Assembly (NCBI GenBank): GCA_022494885.1
Contig: JAGVSM010003774.1
Coordinates: forward strand, 62,001-126,000
Reading direction: 5' to 3'
From: Micrasema longulum
Taxonomy: Eukaryota > Arthropoda > Insecta > Trichoptera > Brachycentridae
Length of the DNA: 64,000 bases
The notes under the pieces: generated by a model
Told to the model about the DNA's origin: nothing
The model's database searches: none
The model's input: the letters and a program-made list of their open reading frames with translations, nothing else
Translations under genes and position numbers: made by a program
In this document: one piece after another, positions 31,761-42,775 of the stretch
Layout: each line of letters begins with the position of its first letter
Numbering within the stretch: position 1 is the first letter of the stretch

Positions 31761-31984
31761 TTTTTTTTTTTTAAGGAATAACCCGCTAAGCCTCTATTTT
31801 GAGGCTTGTCAGCAGATGGGATAGAGGGGATATGGAAGAAGGTAATGAAAAATACACCACAACACCCAGACCAATTGAGAAAAAAATCTTTCTTGGATTT
31901 TTTTCTTGTAACTGGCGGGAATCGAACCCGCGACGCCAGTTAGTTTCACAGATAGCCGTCTAACCAACTGCGCCATGGCGCCTG
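31761..31984 (-). mobile_element. SINE-A2, full-length with target duplication
   Basis: A 224 bp insertion on the minus strand. The head is GGCGCCATGGCGCAGTTGGT (A-box TGGCGCAGTTGG) and GCGGGTTCGATTCCCGCC (perfect B-box). The body is ATTGGTCTGGGTGTTGTGGT and a T-rich left edge that is the A-tail. TCAGTCTT at 31753-31760 and 31985-31992 is an 8 bp target duplication. The body shares the CTGGGTGTT...TGGTGTA core with SINE-A but has a different tRNA head. Confidence 0.9.
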
Positions 31985-32076
31985 TCAGTCTTAATAATTA
32001 TTCTTATGGATAGTATTTTATAGCGTCATTTTAGTGTAAATCACCTCAAGGGCACTGTACATAAAACATTCTAACA

Positions 32077-32330
32077 CGTCCTGTAGTTACAGAGCATATA
32101 GGCGGTCGGGATTATAGTTTCTTATTTCCAATTCTGTTTAATTTTAGTAACACTCAGTAGCAATATTTCAGCACGTCTTGTAGCTACAGAGCGCATGCAT
32201 AGCACATAAGCGGTCGGGATTATAGTTTCCTGTTTCCAATTATGTTCAATTTTAGTAACACTCAGTAGCAATATTTCAGCACGTCTTGTAGCTACAGATC
32301 GCATGCATAGCTAGAAATTATATTTCACAA
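32077..32330 (+). repeat. Tandem repeat, ~97-108 bp period
   Basis: Three unit starts at 32077, 32174 and 32282, each beginning CGTC(C/T)TGTAG(C/T)TACAGA. Units 1 and 2 share GGCGGTCGGGATTATAGTTT-like and TAACACTCAGTAGCAATATT blocks; unit 3 is cut after ~45 bp. Unit 1 lacks ~11 bp around GCATGCATAGC. The 60-codon minus frame over it is repetitive for the same reason and is not a gene. Confidence 0.8.
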
Positions 32331-32374
32331 AAAAGTGACTAAAAAGTGTTTTCAACAAAATTAAACGTTTTCAG

Positions 32375-32520
32375 ATAGATTCTAGATTACAACATATCCT
32401 GCAGCTAGAGAGCGTATGAACGGTTAAATACATAAACTTTTTTTATGGCTGAAGTATATTTACCAACATCTTGCAGCTACAAAGCGCATGGATGGATTAA
32501 ATTCTTGCAGCTAAAAATGA
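32375..32520 (+). repeat. Diverged units of the same tandem family
   Basis: GATTACAACATATCCTGCAG, CTAGAGAGCGTATGAACGG and ATCTTGCAGCTACAAAGCGC repeat the TGTAGCTACAGAGCGCATG core of 32077-32330 at wider spacing. The same family recurs on the opposite strand at 53060-53310. Confidence 0.6.
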
Positions 32521-33467
32521 TTTTTTGTGTACCATAAATAAAAAATAAAATACATCATCAAACACTTTAAGTTTGGCAATTGAACATACATACATGATAC
32601 ATCGACACAAAAAGAAAACAGTAAAAAACTAAACAAATAGAGCATTTTTAACATAAAATTATAGTTAGAAAAACGAAAAAAGCAATGGCCGATAAGTGTA
32701 AATGGTCCAACGTAAGTTCGATCAAACTTAGTGGATTAAAGAGGAAACCTTTGATTTATGTAAGAATTTATTTTATTTATTACAATGACCAAAAAAATTT
32801 GCTCGCTAATTTAACTCATATTATTAACATTAATATAATAAATACTTTATACTATCAGTTTACGAAACCATTGGCTAATTATTAATGTAACGACCAGGCA
32901 ATAACTTTTTTTTAAAACCAATAAAAATAATTGCCGATCCCCAAAAAACGAATTTGTTGTGTTATTAGTGTTTAGTACTAAATTGAAGGCATAATTTTAT
33001 ATTTTTAGTATAAGCGGTTGAATTCAAATTAAAAAATTATTATGACTCAAATGTGTTCATAAATTCGGATCCACCACGCTGTGAAACCGTTAGATAGTAC
33101 AGTTAACGGTCACATTATTAGACTAGTTTCGAGACAACTAAAAGTTGAAATTTATATATTTCGCCAAAAGAAAATCACTTGGAAAAATGTTGATTTTATT
33201 ATATGTATCTATTTGCATATCTTAATAAATATTTATTTGAGAAATTAGAATTTGTAAGTTCTCTAATATACAAGACAACTTCACTTATTTAACGATGTTA
33301 AAAGGCTTACTTTTGACCATGTACGAATATTAAATTTAATTTTTTTTTTTTAATTGATAGACATCTACGTTTTTATTTATGTGATGCTGTTATTTTATTC
33401 AATAGTTTGCTGTTTTTTTTTTTTTTTTTTAATTAACCATGCATAAAAATGGCAATCATTATCATAA
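32521..33467. other. AT-rich gap
   Basis: No gene recognised. GACTAGTTTCGAGACAACTA at 33121 is a weak match to the HHR-1 stem. Long T-runs occur near 33340 and 33412-33431. Confidence 0.4.
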
Positions 33468-33681
33468 CTCCCTTTCCGCACCTAATGCTGCATATGACAC
33501 TGCATTGGTACACCAATTGCAGCATATCTTGATATTTTTTATTTCATGAAGGTAAGATGTGAAATATTCTAGTGAGAAAACACCCTTTTGAATAAATATT
33601 TCATATCAACCATGTCAGGAATCGAACCCGAGGCCTTTTGCATGGTAAGCAAACGCGCTGACCATTACACCACGAGGCCGA
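33468..33681 (-). mobile_element. SINE-C copy with intact B-box
   Basis: On the minus strand: CGGCCTCGTGGTGTAATGGT (A-box region), CAGCGCGTTTGCTTACCATG, GGGTTCGATTCCTGACATG (B-box), ATATGAAATATTTATTCAAA, ACCTTCATGAAATAAAAAAT, GCTGCAATTGGTGTACCAAT, AGTGTCATATGCAGCATTAG. The leader upstream of the head is missing. It matches 62955-63182 especially closely in the ATATTTATT spacer, suggesting a SINE-C subfamily. Confidence 0.75.
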
Positions 33682-34764
33682 CAAAGGATGTTTTAAGTGA
33701 AAAATTTTCTTATCAACATAACTACCAAAATTGAATGTAAAAAATATGCCAAGACACTGTATATTCAATTCGTTTGATTTAAATGACTTCAACGTAACAC
33801 CAAAAACATGGAAAACACGTTGTAAATCATTTGGTCCATCTGCCACGTTGCTGGGTTTTATTACACCTCGGCAATCAGTTGATCTGCATCTGCGCAAATG
33901 TATCTATTGGTACCAGACAAGCTAGCTGGTAGCTGGTGTAGGGTAGAAAGCAACAAGCTTGCTAGCATGCGAGGTGACGATAAAATAAATAAAAATATCG
34001 CTTGACGCTTGTCGCCTAGTGCAAGGTAAATGCAGTTTTGTCTGGGTACTGAATGAAAGATTGTATCCAAGATGATTCATTCAAAAAAGTTCTGTTCAAA
34101 AGGAGACTATGTTAAAAGGTTTTTCTAAATTACTTCCGATATTGATATTTTATTAAATTATTTATTTTAAATTCATTTAAAAAACTTTTATTCAGAAAAC
34201 AAACAGTACGGTTACATAGTTTTATATTTTACACAGTTAGACTTTATTCTAATGGACCAGTGAAGTTTCCATATTAAATAATAATTATATATATGGTTAT
34301 CAATAAACGTACAAAAAAGAGAAGGAAAAAAAACATAAATGGAAGTTTTTTAAAAATTAAAATTATAGAAAAAAATGTTAGGTAAAAGTTTATTGTTAGT
34401 ATTTACAAATAGAAATAATATTCAAAATGAAGATATTTTTTTTGTAAAAGTAATTAAAAGGTAAGAATTGAAAAAAATTGTAAAAAACATGATCAAATAT
34501 AAAAAAATAAAAAACCTTTTTAAAAAGGAAAAACATAAATATACATATACATATTTGGGATTCAAAGAATCGACGAGAAGAATCTTTAAATGAAATAATA
34601 CAAGACAATACATTTAAGTCAATTTAAAAAACGTCTTCAAAATTAATGACAAATTATAGTAAGAGCAGCAATATATTGATTTTATATACATATACAATGC
34701 TATGTATACTGTAGTGATGGTAAAGGTTAATGTGTATTGAAGTTCTTACGTATAAATATAGTTA
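33682..34764. other. AT-rich gap
   Basis: No gene recognised. AGCTAGCTGGTAGCTGGTGT and following words at 33920-33970 form a small GC-richer patch with repeated GCTAGC/GCTTG words. Confidence 0.4.
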
Positions 34765-34880
34765 GTTCTGACAAAAAGACGGAAGTCTCGATACCGGTAA
34801 ACATTAAAAATACGGTAAGTGGTCATCTACTAATATTTACTGACATTAGAAAAAATGTTTGACTACAAAGTTATTACGTT
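34765..34880 (+). repeat. HHR-1 single-arm copy
   Basis: GTTCTGACAAAAAGACGGAA, GTCTCGATACCGGTAAACAT, TACGGTAAGTGGTCATCTAC, TTTGACTACAAAGTTATTAC. The order matches the reverse of 46140-46300. The CTGACGA box has decayed to CTGACAA and GAAA to GATA, so a ribozyme here would be inactive. Confidence 0.6.
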
Positions 34881-35104
34881 CAATATATGAATAAATAACG
34901 ATATATTTAAAAGTACCTATTACAATATATTAAGGACGTAACAAAAATATTATCTCTGTGCTTATCACATCCCTGTCTTATTTCTCTGGACCAAAAAAAC
35001 TCGGATTATCTGAACTGAACTGAAAATGTAAGTGGCTCAAAAGATGATCATAATATGAATATAATTCAGTTGAAGAGAAATCATAATGTACGAGTATCTT
35101 TGTT

Positions 35105-35580
35105 TTTTTTTTTGTATCTAACAAAATATTTTTACTTTTAAAATTCACATTCTACTGTAAATAATAATATTATTTTCATCTTTTTTAAAGGTTGTCTGAG
35201 TCATTTGTTTAGTTTTGTTTGGTTGTTTATTGTATAATTTCAGTCCACGGTTTATTAGTCTCGATTGTCCTTTTCTCGTTTTAGAAGGTTGTATATGCTA
35301 TTTTTTTGATATTTTCGTATTGTGTTCATGTTTACTACAGTTTTTTTCAAGGTATAATTCTTCGTCTACAATTACATCAGTAGCTAATTTATGAATACAT
35401 TTTAAGGGTTCTAGTTGAAAGAGTTCAGTTACATTTAATTGTTTAGTTTGTTTAAAAAGTTCTTTAGTTGCTGTTAGATGGGGTAGGTCATACACTAACT
35501 TTAATATTTTATTTTGCTGTCTTTGTAGTCTGTTTATGTCATTTTGATTTGCTGTTCCCCATAGTAGTTGCATACAACAT
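35105..35580 (-). pseudogene. LINE-C reverse transcriptase C-terminus, copy 1
   Basis: The frame at 35298-35573 reads LWGTANQNDINRLQRQQNKI, LKLVYDLPHLTATKELFKQT, KQLNVTELFQLEPLKCIHKL, the post-RT segment of a non-LTR retrotransposon. The minus strand continues past a stop toward a 3' end GTGAATTTTAAAAGTAAAAA near 35130-35150, followed by an A-rich tail. It is highly similar to 56971-57445 over both coding and 3' parts, so the two are members of one family. Confidence 0.8.
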
Positions 35581-35724
35581 ATTTTAGTATTTACTTAGGC
35601 TTCGTACATTAGAATCTTTTCCGTTTTTGGAACAAAGTTTTTGATTAAAAAAAAACACTCGATAATGTCGCCGCCTTTCTAATTAATGTCAATTATTTGT
35701 CAATGTTAAGACATGGTCCAACAG

Positions 35725-35840
35725 TTGCAACAGAAGGGAAAACATTTTTGAGAAGGGAATATGGAAGTCTAGGCATTTACAGGGCCTATGACTTGTCATT
35801 AGCTGGTTTAAGTGGCCACTTCACACACTGTGTAACAAGT
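35725..35840 (+). mobile_element. FB-1 terminal fragment
   Basis: TGCAACAGAAGGGAAAACAT, GAGAAGGGAATATGGAAGTC, TAGGCATTTACAGGGCCTAT, TTAGCTGGTTTAAGTGGCCA, CTTCACACACTGTGTAAC. A well-preserved FB-1 end. Confidence 0.7.
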
Positions 35841-35857
35841 AATAAGTAGGTATAATA

Positions 35858-35965
35858 CTGATTACCTTACATTTGATGTAACAAAAATGACCGCTGCAAT
35901 GGGAGTACCAATCAGTGCCCTATGCATCACTGGGTGCGGATAGAAAAATAATGATAATGGTGATG
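35858..35965 (+). mobile_element. SINE-C 3' body fragment
   Basis: GATTACCTTACATTTGATGT, AACAAAAATGACCGCTGCAA, TCAGTGCCCTATGCATCACT, GGGTGCGG, then an AATGATAATGGTGATGG tail. It gives a good consensus for the SINE-C 3' end. Confidence 0.7.
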
Positions 35966-37299
35966 GCGATAAGATTTTATTTGCTAAATTAAAAGTATTT
36001 GAGAAGCGAATAAAAGAACAATAATGGACCGTCCTTGCATAATAGTGATTTACGTTATTTATTTGAGTGAATTGTACAATTTTGATTTCCATCGTTTTGT
36101 GTCAATTTTGGAAGTGTCATTCTTTCTTAATTTACAGCTAGGTATCATGAGGATAGATCGAGAAGAAGTTAGGAATGGTCATGAATATTTACGAATATTC
36201 CTATTCGTACTAAAAATATCTGTGAAGATTTAAATGAACGGTGACGCCTTTCGAAGGCCACGTTTTTCTATTTAAATGATTAAACATACTTATATTGCGG
36301 ATCACTTAAAGTATTTCACGCAAGTTGACTCTGGGACTCTTGTCAGTTTATTTATCATCAAAGTAGCTTGGTTCAGAGGATTTAAATAGTCCAGATCAGT
36401 ACCTGTTATTCCAGATCGTATAATCTTTCGAAGAAATCTACCAGAGAAAATTCATCGACGCATGAGATAAGTAATAAGTATTCATCTATGGAATTAAGAT
36501 ATATAATATATGTCCATATTATGTATACATGCGTATTATTTTCGATCACAAAATACTTATCAATTAAAATATTTTTGTCAATTAAATCAACCCGAAAAGA
36601 CGCAAATATGAGGAGAGTCCACATTGGTTTGAAATTCTGTCTTCTCTGTTTACCTCCTAATTCGTCAGCTGCACGTCTGATCATGCCTTGCTAAAACTGA
36701 CAAAATCAAGGTCTCGCAGTTCCGTTTTCCATACCCTTAAACTGAATGTAATTGAGGTTTTTTTTTTAAGAAAGAGTATTGGAAAGAAAGTTTTTGAATC
36801 TTGGTTTTTTTATAAAAAATAAGCGGACACAACAAACGTTGTCCTGCTCGAACGTTGGCTTGCCTGATATTACCTTGGAAAAAGACTTTTCATTGATAAG
36901 TAGGTACTTAGGTACTTGTTTATGATTGAATTCCAAATCCTAAAATTATCAATATTCTAATACTGAATTTAATTAGGCACCTAGGTACTTGCTTATGGTT
37001 GAATACCAAAACAAAAAATAATTAATTTTCAAATATGGAATTCTTTTTGCATATGTTGAACTCGGTTCTTCTCACCAACAGGGGTGCACTTTATTAATGA
37101 ATGTGATTTTCAAAAAGGTATTGAATGTCAGTTAATATTGTTTAAGTATTATTAAAAATCCAGTAAAAATAAATAAGAAGAAAGAAATTATAAGGAAGGA
37201 ATCTGATTGAGATCTATAAAAAGTGAATGTTGCTTGTAAATATTTTTTAAAAAACAAGTTTTAACACAAAAAAAAAGATCATTTTTTTGGTAAATGCAT
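35966..37299. other. Gap with unassigned open frames
   Basis: A minus frame at 36406-36684 begins MIRRAADELGGKQRRQNFKP and is preceded by an acceptor-like CAGTTTTAG (36690-36698). After ~33 codons it becomes AT-driven. I recognise no family, and a real exon is possible but weakly supported. The rest is AT-rich. Confidence 0.25.
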
Positions 37300-37507
37300 T
37301 CTCGTTGAATATAACCCGGGTCGGTCGATGAAAAAAAATTAATGCTTCTAACTTTTTTTTACAGATTCGATTGAAAATTTCAATATCTATGAACACGCGC
37401 AGTGCAAAGATCTACATTTCGCTGAAAACTGCACGTTAATCAGTTTAGCCGTTTAGGAGTTCAGGAACATCAAACGTACAGAAGAATTATATATATATAT
37501 AAAGATG
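37300..37507 (+). mobile_element. LINE or Helitron-like 3' end fragment
   Basis: TAACCCGGGTCGGTCGATGA, GCGCAGTGCAAAGATCTACA, TTAATCAGTTTAGCCGTTTA, GGAGTTCAGGAACATCAAAC, then (AT)n at 37488-37500. The TTTAGCCGTTTAGGAGTTC word followed by an AT microsatellite resembles 3' ends I know from RTE-type LINEs and dependent SINEs. No coding sequence. Confidence 0.35.
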
Positions 37508-39409
37508 GTTATCATATTTGTTTACCGTAGAAACATCTGAAGTCAGCAGACAAAACTAGGCACTTTTAAGTATTTTTGAATAGTCTTAGCTTTCATAAAA
37601 AAAGCTCTCAAAAAAACAAACGATTAAGACACGTCAATGGTAAATATCTAGTGTGAAAAGAAAATCACTGCTTTAGTGCCATAATTCAGGGAGAGAATTC
37701 GGAATACATTTAAATGAAAGAAAGTCAGAACGCGTTTTCTTTTTGAAACAACACAAAATATCACGGTGAATCACAAGTTGGCCGACGCACGAAGGGATGA
37801 GGCAAAAGATATGAACCGACTTGGAACTCGGAAGAGATTGACTTTGGCATTTTCATCAACATGTTGGTACGTACTATTATCATATGCTTATATCAGCCTC
37901 ATATAACGTACAGATTTTTATATTTGTGCACCTTTCGTACATATTTTTACCACACATTCGTGTAATAGATCACATTTCGACTGTATTCAGCCTACTTTCA
38001 TCCTTGTTTTCCGAATTCCATAATTTTCTCACATACATGTAAGTCAGTACCAGAACTTCATTGTGAACTGCGTATTATATAGGTTGATTTAAGCGCACCG
38101 TTCACTCCGTTCCCGGCACACACGTTCCTATATCTATATAATGTGTTCAATAAATATAAATATATTTTTTTTATAGATATATTGAAGTATTGACATTACT
38201 TTCATTCGTAAAGTTATTCTTCGCGTAGTAAAGATTAATATTTTCGTATTAAAATTTAGCATATTTATACGAATTTCACTTTCCAAATCCGATGTAAAAA
38301 TATCAATTTAAAGATTACAAAAAATACAACTTCAACATTTAAATTAATAAGAGAGATATATCAAGTCTTGTATTCCATGTATGTATACTCGAGTTACACA
38401 ATAGCCTAACAAGAGCTAAAATTCATCGCCCAAAATCTATTTAGAATTAATAAGATCAAATATCCGTTCTACTTCTACACTTTTATCTCAACAATTCCTT
38501 CTTACTTATTATCTTCTCAGCAATCTCTCAGCACTTCCACTTCATCTGCTCAGGACTGCAATTTGAATATTGGGTATAGTCGTCCTGTCAGCCGGGAATG
38601 AAGTGGTTTGAATGTCCATACAAGTTAATTGCCACAACCCAGTTGCCAGTTGTATGGACATACGAACATATCATATAGAACTACAACACATACGCTTACT
38701 GGCCTCTGTAATCGAAATGATTTAAATTATTTATTCCGAATGAATTATTTTTATTACCCGATGACGCTGTATCAGCCACTGGATTCTTTAAATCTTATAG
38801 TGAAATCATTCAAAGAATATCCTCACCTTAAAAAATCACCACTTATTTATTTAGGAGAATTTATTTAAGGACGAATTATGTCCATTTAACAATGGTAAAT
38901 ACATTTGTTTATAATATATACAGGTACAATGAAATAAAATACAACTGAAGAGAATTAAAGCTAGGACAAAAATGAAATAATAATTACTTCCTCAAGACTG
39001 GGTCCCGATTACAATGAGAAGCTAATAGAGTTATCTTTGACTGTCTTTAAAGAAAACCTAATATTTGTGTACGAAAATAAGTATATTTGCATGAACATTT
39101 AGAGTATCTTCGTCGGTAACCTATGATAAAACATATTTAGAAGAAAAAATTGTATGCGTATTTTGATTTTCATACAGGATACTTAATTTTACTTTGTGGA
39201 TAAAATTGAAGACAAATGTTAACTTCCCATTGTAATCGGGGCCCTGGTATAGCTTAGTGATTATTTAAATCACTTTCAACTTTAATAATTAATTTTACTT
39301 AAAGTAATTTACTTTTGAATTCTTGTGAAAAGACATATTCTTGTTGTTTTTCCTTTATTTATTTATTAAGTTTTTAACTGATAAAAAATAAATCTGATTT
39401 AGTTAAAAT
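37508..39409. other. Gap, no gene recognised
   Basis: A hairpin with TGTCCATACAAG and CTTG/CTTGTATGGACA-like arms lies at 38610-38660. GC-moderate patches at 37770-37860 and 38000-38120 have no sustained ORF. The 79-codon frame at 38629-38868 starts inside the hairpin and has no known motif. Confidence 0.4.
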
Positions 39410-39935
39410 GTATTCACTGGAAAATCTTATGTCTAAGAATACATTGTACAAGTTTTTTTGATCAAGAACTTTTTTTTTATTCAATACATTTATAGATAAT
39501 ACAGAATTCAGCAAAACATATTTATTCAATAATTTTTTTTTGGCAAAGAACTATTTAATACGATTAAAATTATTAAATATATTTTACATGATCTTTGACA
39601 AATAACTATTTTTTTTACTTTAACAAAAAACCTTTTTTGAATTTTACAAATATGTATACTATAAAACTCATAACATAAAACGTATTTTTCATAATTTAAA
39701 TGTTTTTTTGAAAAATAACATGTTTTTTAAATTAATAAATATACTATGAGATTCGGTAAACAAAATTTGCTAAAATCATATTGCATGTTTTTTGACTAAG
39801 ATGAGTTTTTTTTATTTTCATTTTTTATGGTTTTAGACAAAGAACAGGTTTTTGTATTTAAATTTTGCCAAACATATTTTTGTTTTGGTTGTATTTTTTT
39901 CCTAACCTGTTATAATTAAATACAGAATAATACAG
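39410..39935. repeat. Degenerate T-rich quasi-tandem array
   Basis: The words TTGATCAAGAACT, TGGCAAAGAACTA, TTGACAAATAACT, TTGACTAAGATGAG and TAGACAAAGAACAGG recur at roughly 40-120 bp spacing, interleaved with CAAAACATATTT/CCAAACATATTTTT words and T-runs. This looks like an old tandem array eroded by mutation; the period is not constant. Confidence 0.4.
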
Positions 39936-39939
39936 CCAA

Positions 39940-40260
39940 AACCCTAGACGAGTGAATTTGACTCGATGGCTGCTCTTCTTAGCTTAAAATTCTTAAAAAA
40001 GAAATCAAATGGATATAAGTACCAAAGTCCGCTAAGTTGTATAGTGTTTGGAACACTTGTCTACTGTGATTAAGGTCCCGTGATCGATCCCTCGTGTAAT
40101 CGACGCGAAATTTTATTATAAAAGTGGGTCTACACTGTGATATTTCATTGTGCCTGGACTGGCACCTGAAAGGTAAAATTGATCACTTTGCCTTCCATGT
40201 AACGAAAATGATTCAGATACGCTGCAATAGGGTATTTTCACAAGTCAGGAAGAACGTCAG
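39940..40260 (+). mobile_element. SINE-C copy, near full-length
   Basis: ACCCTAGACGAGTGAATTTG, ACTCGATGGCTGCTCTTCTT leader; head with GGTCCCGTGATCGATCCCTC (decayed B-box); TTTTATTATAAAAGTGGGTC; TGTGCCTGGACTGGCACCTG; TTGATCACTTTGCCTTCCAT; GATACGCTGCAATAGGG. Leader GACGAGT/ACTCGAT arms could form a small stem. Confidence 0.7.
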
Positions 40261-40379
40261 AAATACAATATAAATTTAAAGCGGATTTTCACGATTCTAA
40301 TGATATAATAATTCATGCATATAAAACTGGTTTTCATTTATAATTTTCAGGTTTGAAAATGAGCACATACAAAACAACT

Positions 40380-40525
40380 CGCAGTTGGCATTATGTCATT
40401 TTGACGTCACGCGTTATGACCGACGACTAAGCTTCCAGTAAACATTGCGTTATAAGTTTGGCGCTAAAACGTCATTCGTGTCGTTTTTCCCACAGGGCGC
40501 GAAACGTCTCGTTTTCGGGTAATTC
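40380..40525. other. GC-elevated block with CRE-like words
   Basis: TTTGACGTCACGCGTTATGA, AAACGTCATTCGTGTCG and GGGCGCGAAACGTCTCG stand out from the AT-rich surroundings. No ORF and no match elsewhere in the window. Its role is unknown. Confidence 0.3.
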
Positions 40526-40639
40526 AAATATGGATATTTTACACCTTTACAAAAAATTTATGCGGCGTCGCACAAAAAAATGTTAGCATCATTACCAATG
40601 TATTTTTTTCTTATTCAAAAATAACAACAAAAAAAACTT

Positions 40640-40706
40640 TTAAAGACCCTATTGAATTGTCAATGCAGTGCCCTGTACGCCGATCGGAAAATAATGCTGA
40701 CGATAT
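40640..40706 (+). mobile_element. SINE-C 3' end scrap
   Basis: GTCAATGCAGTGCCCTGTAC, GCCGATCGGAAAATAATGCT, GACGAT: only the last module of SINE-C. Confidence 0.5.
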
Positions 40707-42611
40707 GTACGAGTATCTATATGGGTTGTTTTGTGTACTTTTTCTTAAAGTTACAAAGTTTTAAACCGTCCGAACTTAAATTAACAAAAATTTAAAAAGT
40801 CAGGAGAAAATGACGTATGTGGGTACCTGCGTAATTATGGCAGAAAATCATATTTATTACTAAGCCGCAAAAAGTTTACGGTAAACTGTTTAAATGATAA
40901 ATAAGCTTCAAACACACTACAAAATGTGTATCTACACACTACATTGTGCCTCTTTAATCAACTCATGTATGTTTAATGGTTTAAATAAATGAATAATATT
41001 ATGTTTCTCTTCATTATTCTACGGTTTTAGCGGTCCAAAGATCCACAAAGCTCTTTCCTACAAAACTAAAAAAATATAAAACAGTTAATTATTTATTGTT
41101 TCATTCGAAAACATAGTGTAATGAGTTTAATATGAACAATTAATTCAGCCACAGTATATATACATAGATGTCTTGGAAATTCCAAAGATTTTTTAATTCC
41201 TCAATAAACTTCTTTTAATCTTTTTTCTCATATTTTATCAATTTTTTAATGGTTAAATTCAGTATTTGTTTTAGAAATTTTGACATATTAACAACACCAT
41301 TCCAATACTATTTCACTGTTATTTTTACTACATTTTGTCTTACATTTTTAACAAAATAAAAATCTTTTGTTTGTTAAATGTATGTATAAGTGAGTTGATA
41401 AAACAAGATAAAAATCGCATGAAAAAACTAAAAATCAGCTTCATGGGTCATAAATAAATAACAGTTAGAAGAATCTACGCTAAAAATTCTTTGGAATTTA
41501 ATATGTTCCTTTAAAACATTAATCTCTAATTTTAAATTTAATTAGCAGCCACTTTCAATAACAAATCTGTAGTTTATTGTAATTAATTTCGTTTTTATAA
41601 CGTTTTATTTAACGTTGTGTACATTTTTTGCTATCATAAGCATCCATTACTTAATGTCACTTTTAATCTAAAAGCTTATCTTGCTTTCTTTTGGTATTTT
41701 TTTGGTTTCCTCTTTAAGTTTTTGTGATACCACACAAGTCGTTATACTCATGTGTGTATGAACAGCTTGTTTAAAATAATTAAAAGTTTAGATAAATTGT
41801 GATTTATTTTAGAAAAAAGTAGGCTTCAAAAGCAAAAATATTTCCACTTTTCCTGTGCGCTTACTTTAAAAAAATGTGTTTTGTATCAACAATACAGATG
41901 TTTGTCATCTTCAGTGCGTTATTATTTTACAACGCGTTTCTCGGACCATAATTTGCACTTTTTTACTCTGAAAGTTTAACCAATAATTAAGATGCGTCTT
42001 ATGGTCCGATGCGTCTTATCTTCCGAAAAATACGGTACTCATATTTTTATTCATGGTTTATTTTATTTGATTTCACTATGTAGAAAATTAAAATACGAAA
42101 TAAGAGCATCTTATAAATTAAAACGTCTACGTCTTTCAATTTTAAAGTAATTACTGGAAAGGTGACAATTATTATAACTCATCATTTTTATCAGATTAAA
42201 TTTTACACATAAAATAAAAAAAAAATAGTTTTTGATATCAAAAATTAAAAGGTAAAATTTCTTGTAAATACATCTAAAACAGAAAACGTTCAAAAAAATA
42301 CAACCTGTGATTTTATTTATTAAAAAGTTTTTTGTTTAAAAAATTGAGGTACGTGCGTTATTTCTTATGATTCATGACGTTATTTAATAACAATCGAATG
42401 AAAAGAATATTACTTCTTAAAAAAAACTACCTATAAACATTATCACCAAATACTTATTGGAAATTAAATACAATTTGGTACGTACGTAATGCTTGGTTTT
42501 CAAAATTATGAATTGGATATAAAACCATTTGATAAATCATAGATAGAAAATATGATACTTTTGAAAGTTTTTATAAAACAAAGTTATTATTTACCTTTAA
42601 ATTTATTTTAA
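40707..42611. other. AT-rich gap
   Basis: No gene recognised. AAATACGGTA near 42025, preceded by ATGCGTCTTATGGTCCGATG and CGTCTTATCTTCCGAAAA (41990-42030), may be a DNA-transposon end, but I see no partner end. Confidence 0.35.
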
Positions 42612-42775
42612 CAGAGAGGGAAAACGTTTTTGAGAAGGGAATATGGAAGTCTAGGCATTTACAGGGCTTATGACCTGTCATTGGCTGGTTTTTGTTTTGT
42701 TTTTTGTTTTTGGAGAAAATCCAGCCAGTCTGCAAGCATTTGGACATACTCAAACATTGTTATTATTTACCACTT
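42612..42775 (+). mobile_element. FB-1 variant fragment
   Basis: ACAGAGAGGGAAAACGTTTT, TGAGAAGGGAATATGGAAGT, CTTATGACCTGTCATTGGCT, then a TTTTGTTTTGTTTTTTG run and AAATCCAGCCAGTCTGCAAG, CATTTGGACATACTCAAACA. The downstream module is the same as at 3683-3700 and 10215-10250, defining a subfamily with a different interior from 49039-49639. Confidence 0.65.

Noticed and set aside
31911..31982. Possible tRNA gene (perfect A- and B-boxes, GGCGCCATGG start)
   Set aside because: The 5' GGCGCCA has no complementary partner after the T-arm, the anticodon arm does not fold properly, and it sits in a bounded insertion with an A-tail and target duplication. It is a SINE head.
32122..32304. 60-codon ORF with perfect internal repeat
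   Set aside because: It merely translates the 108 bp tandem repeat.
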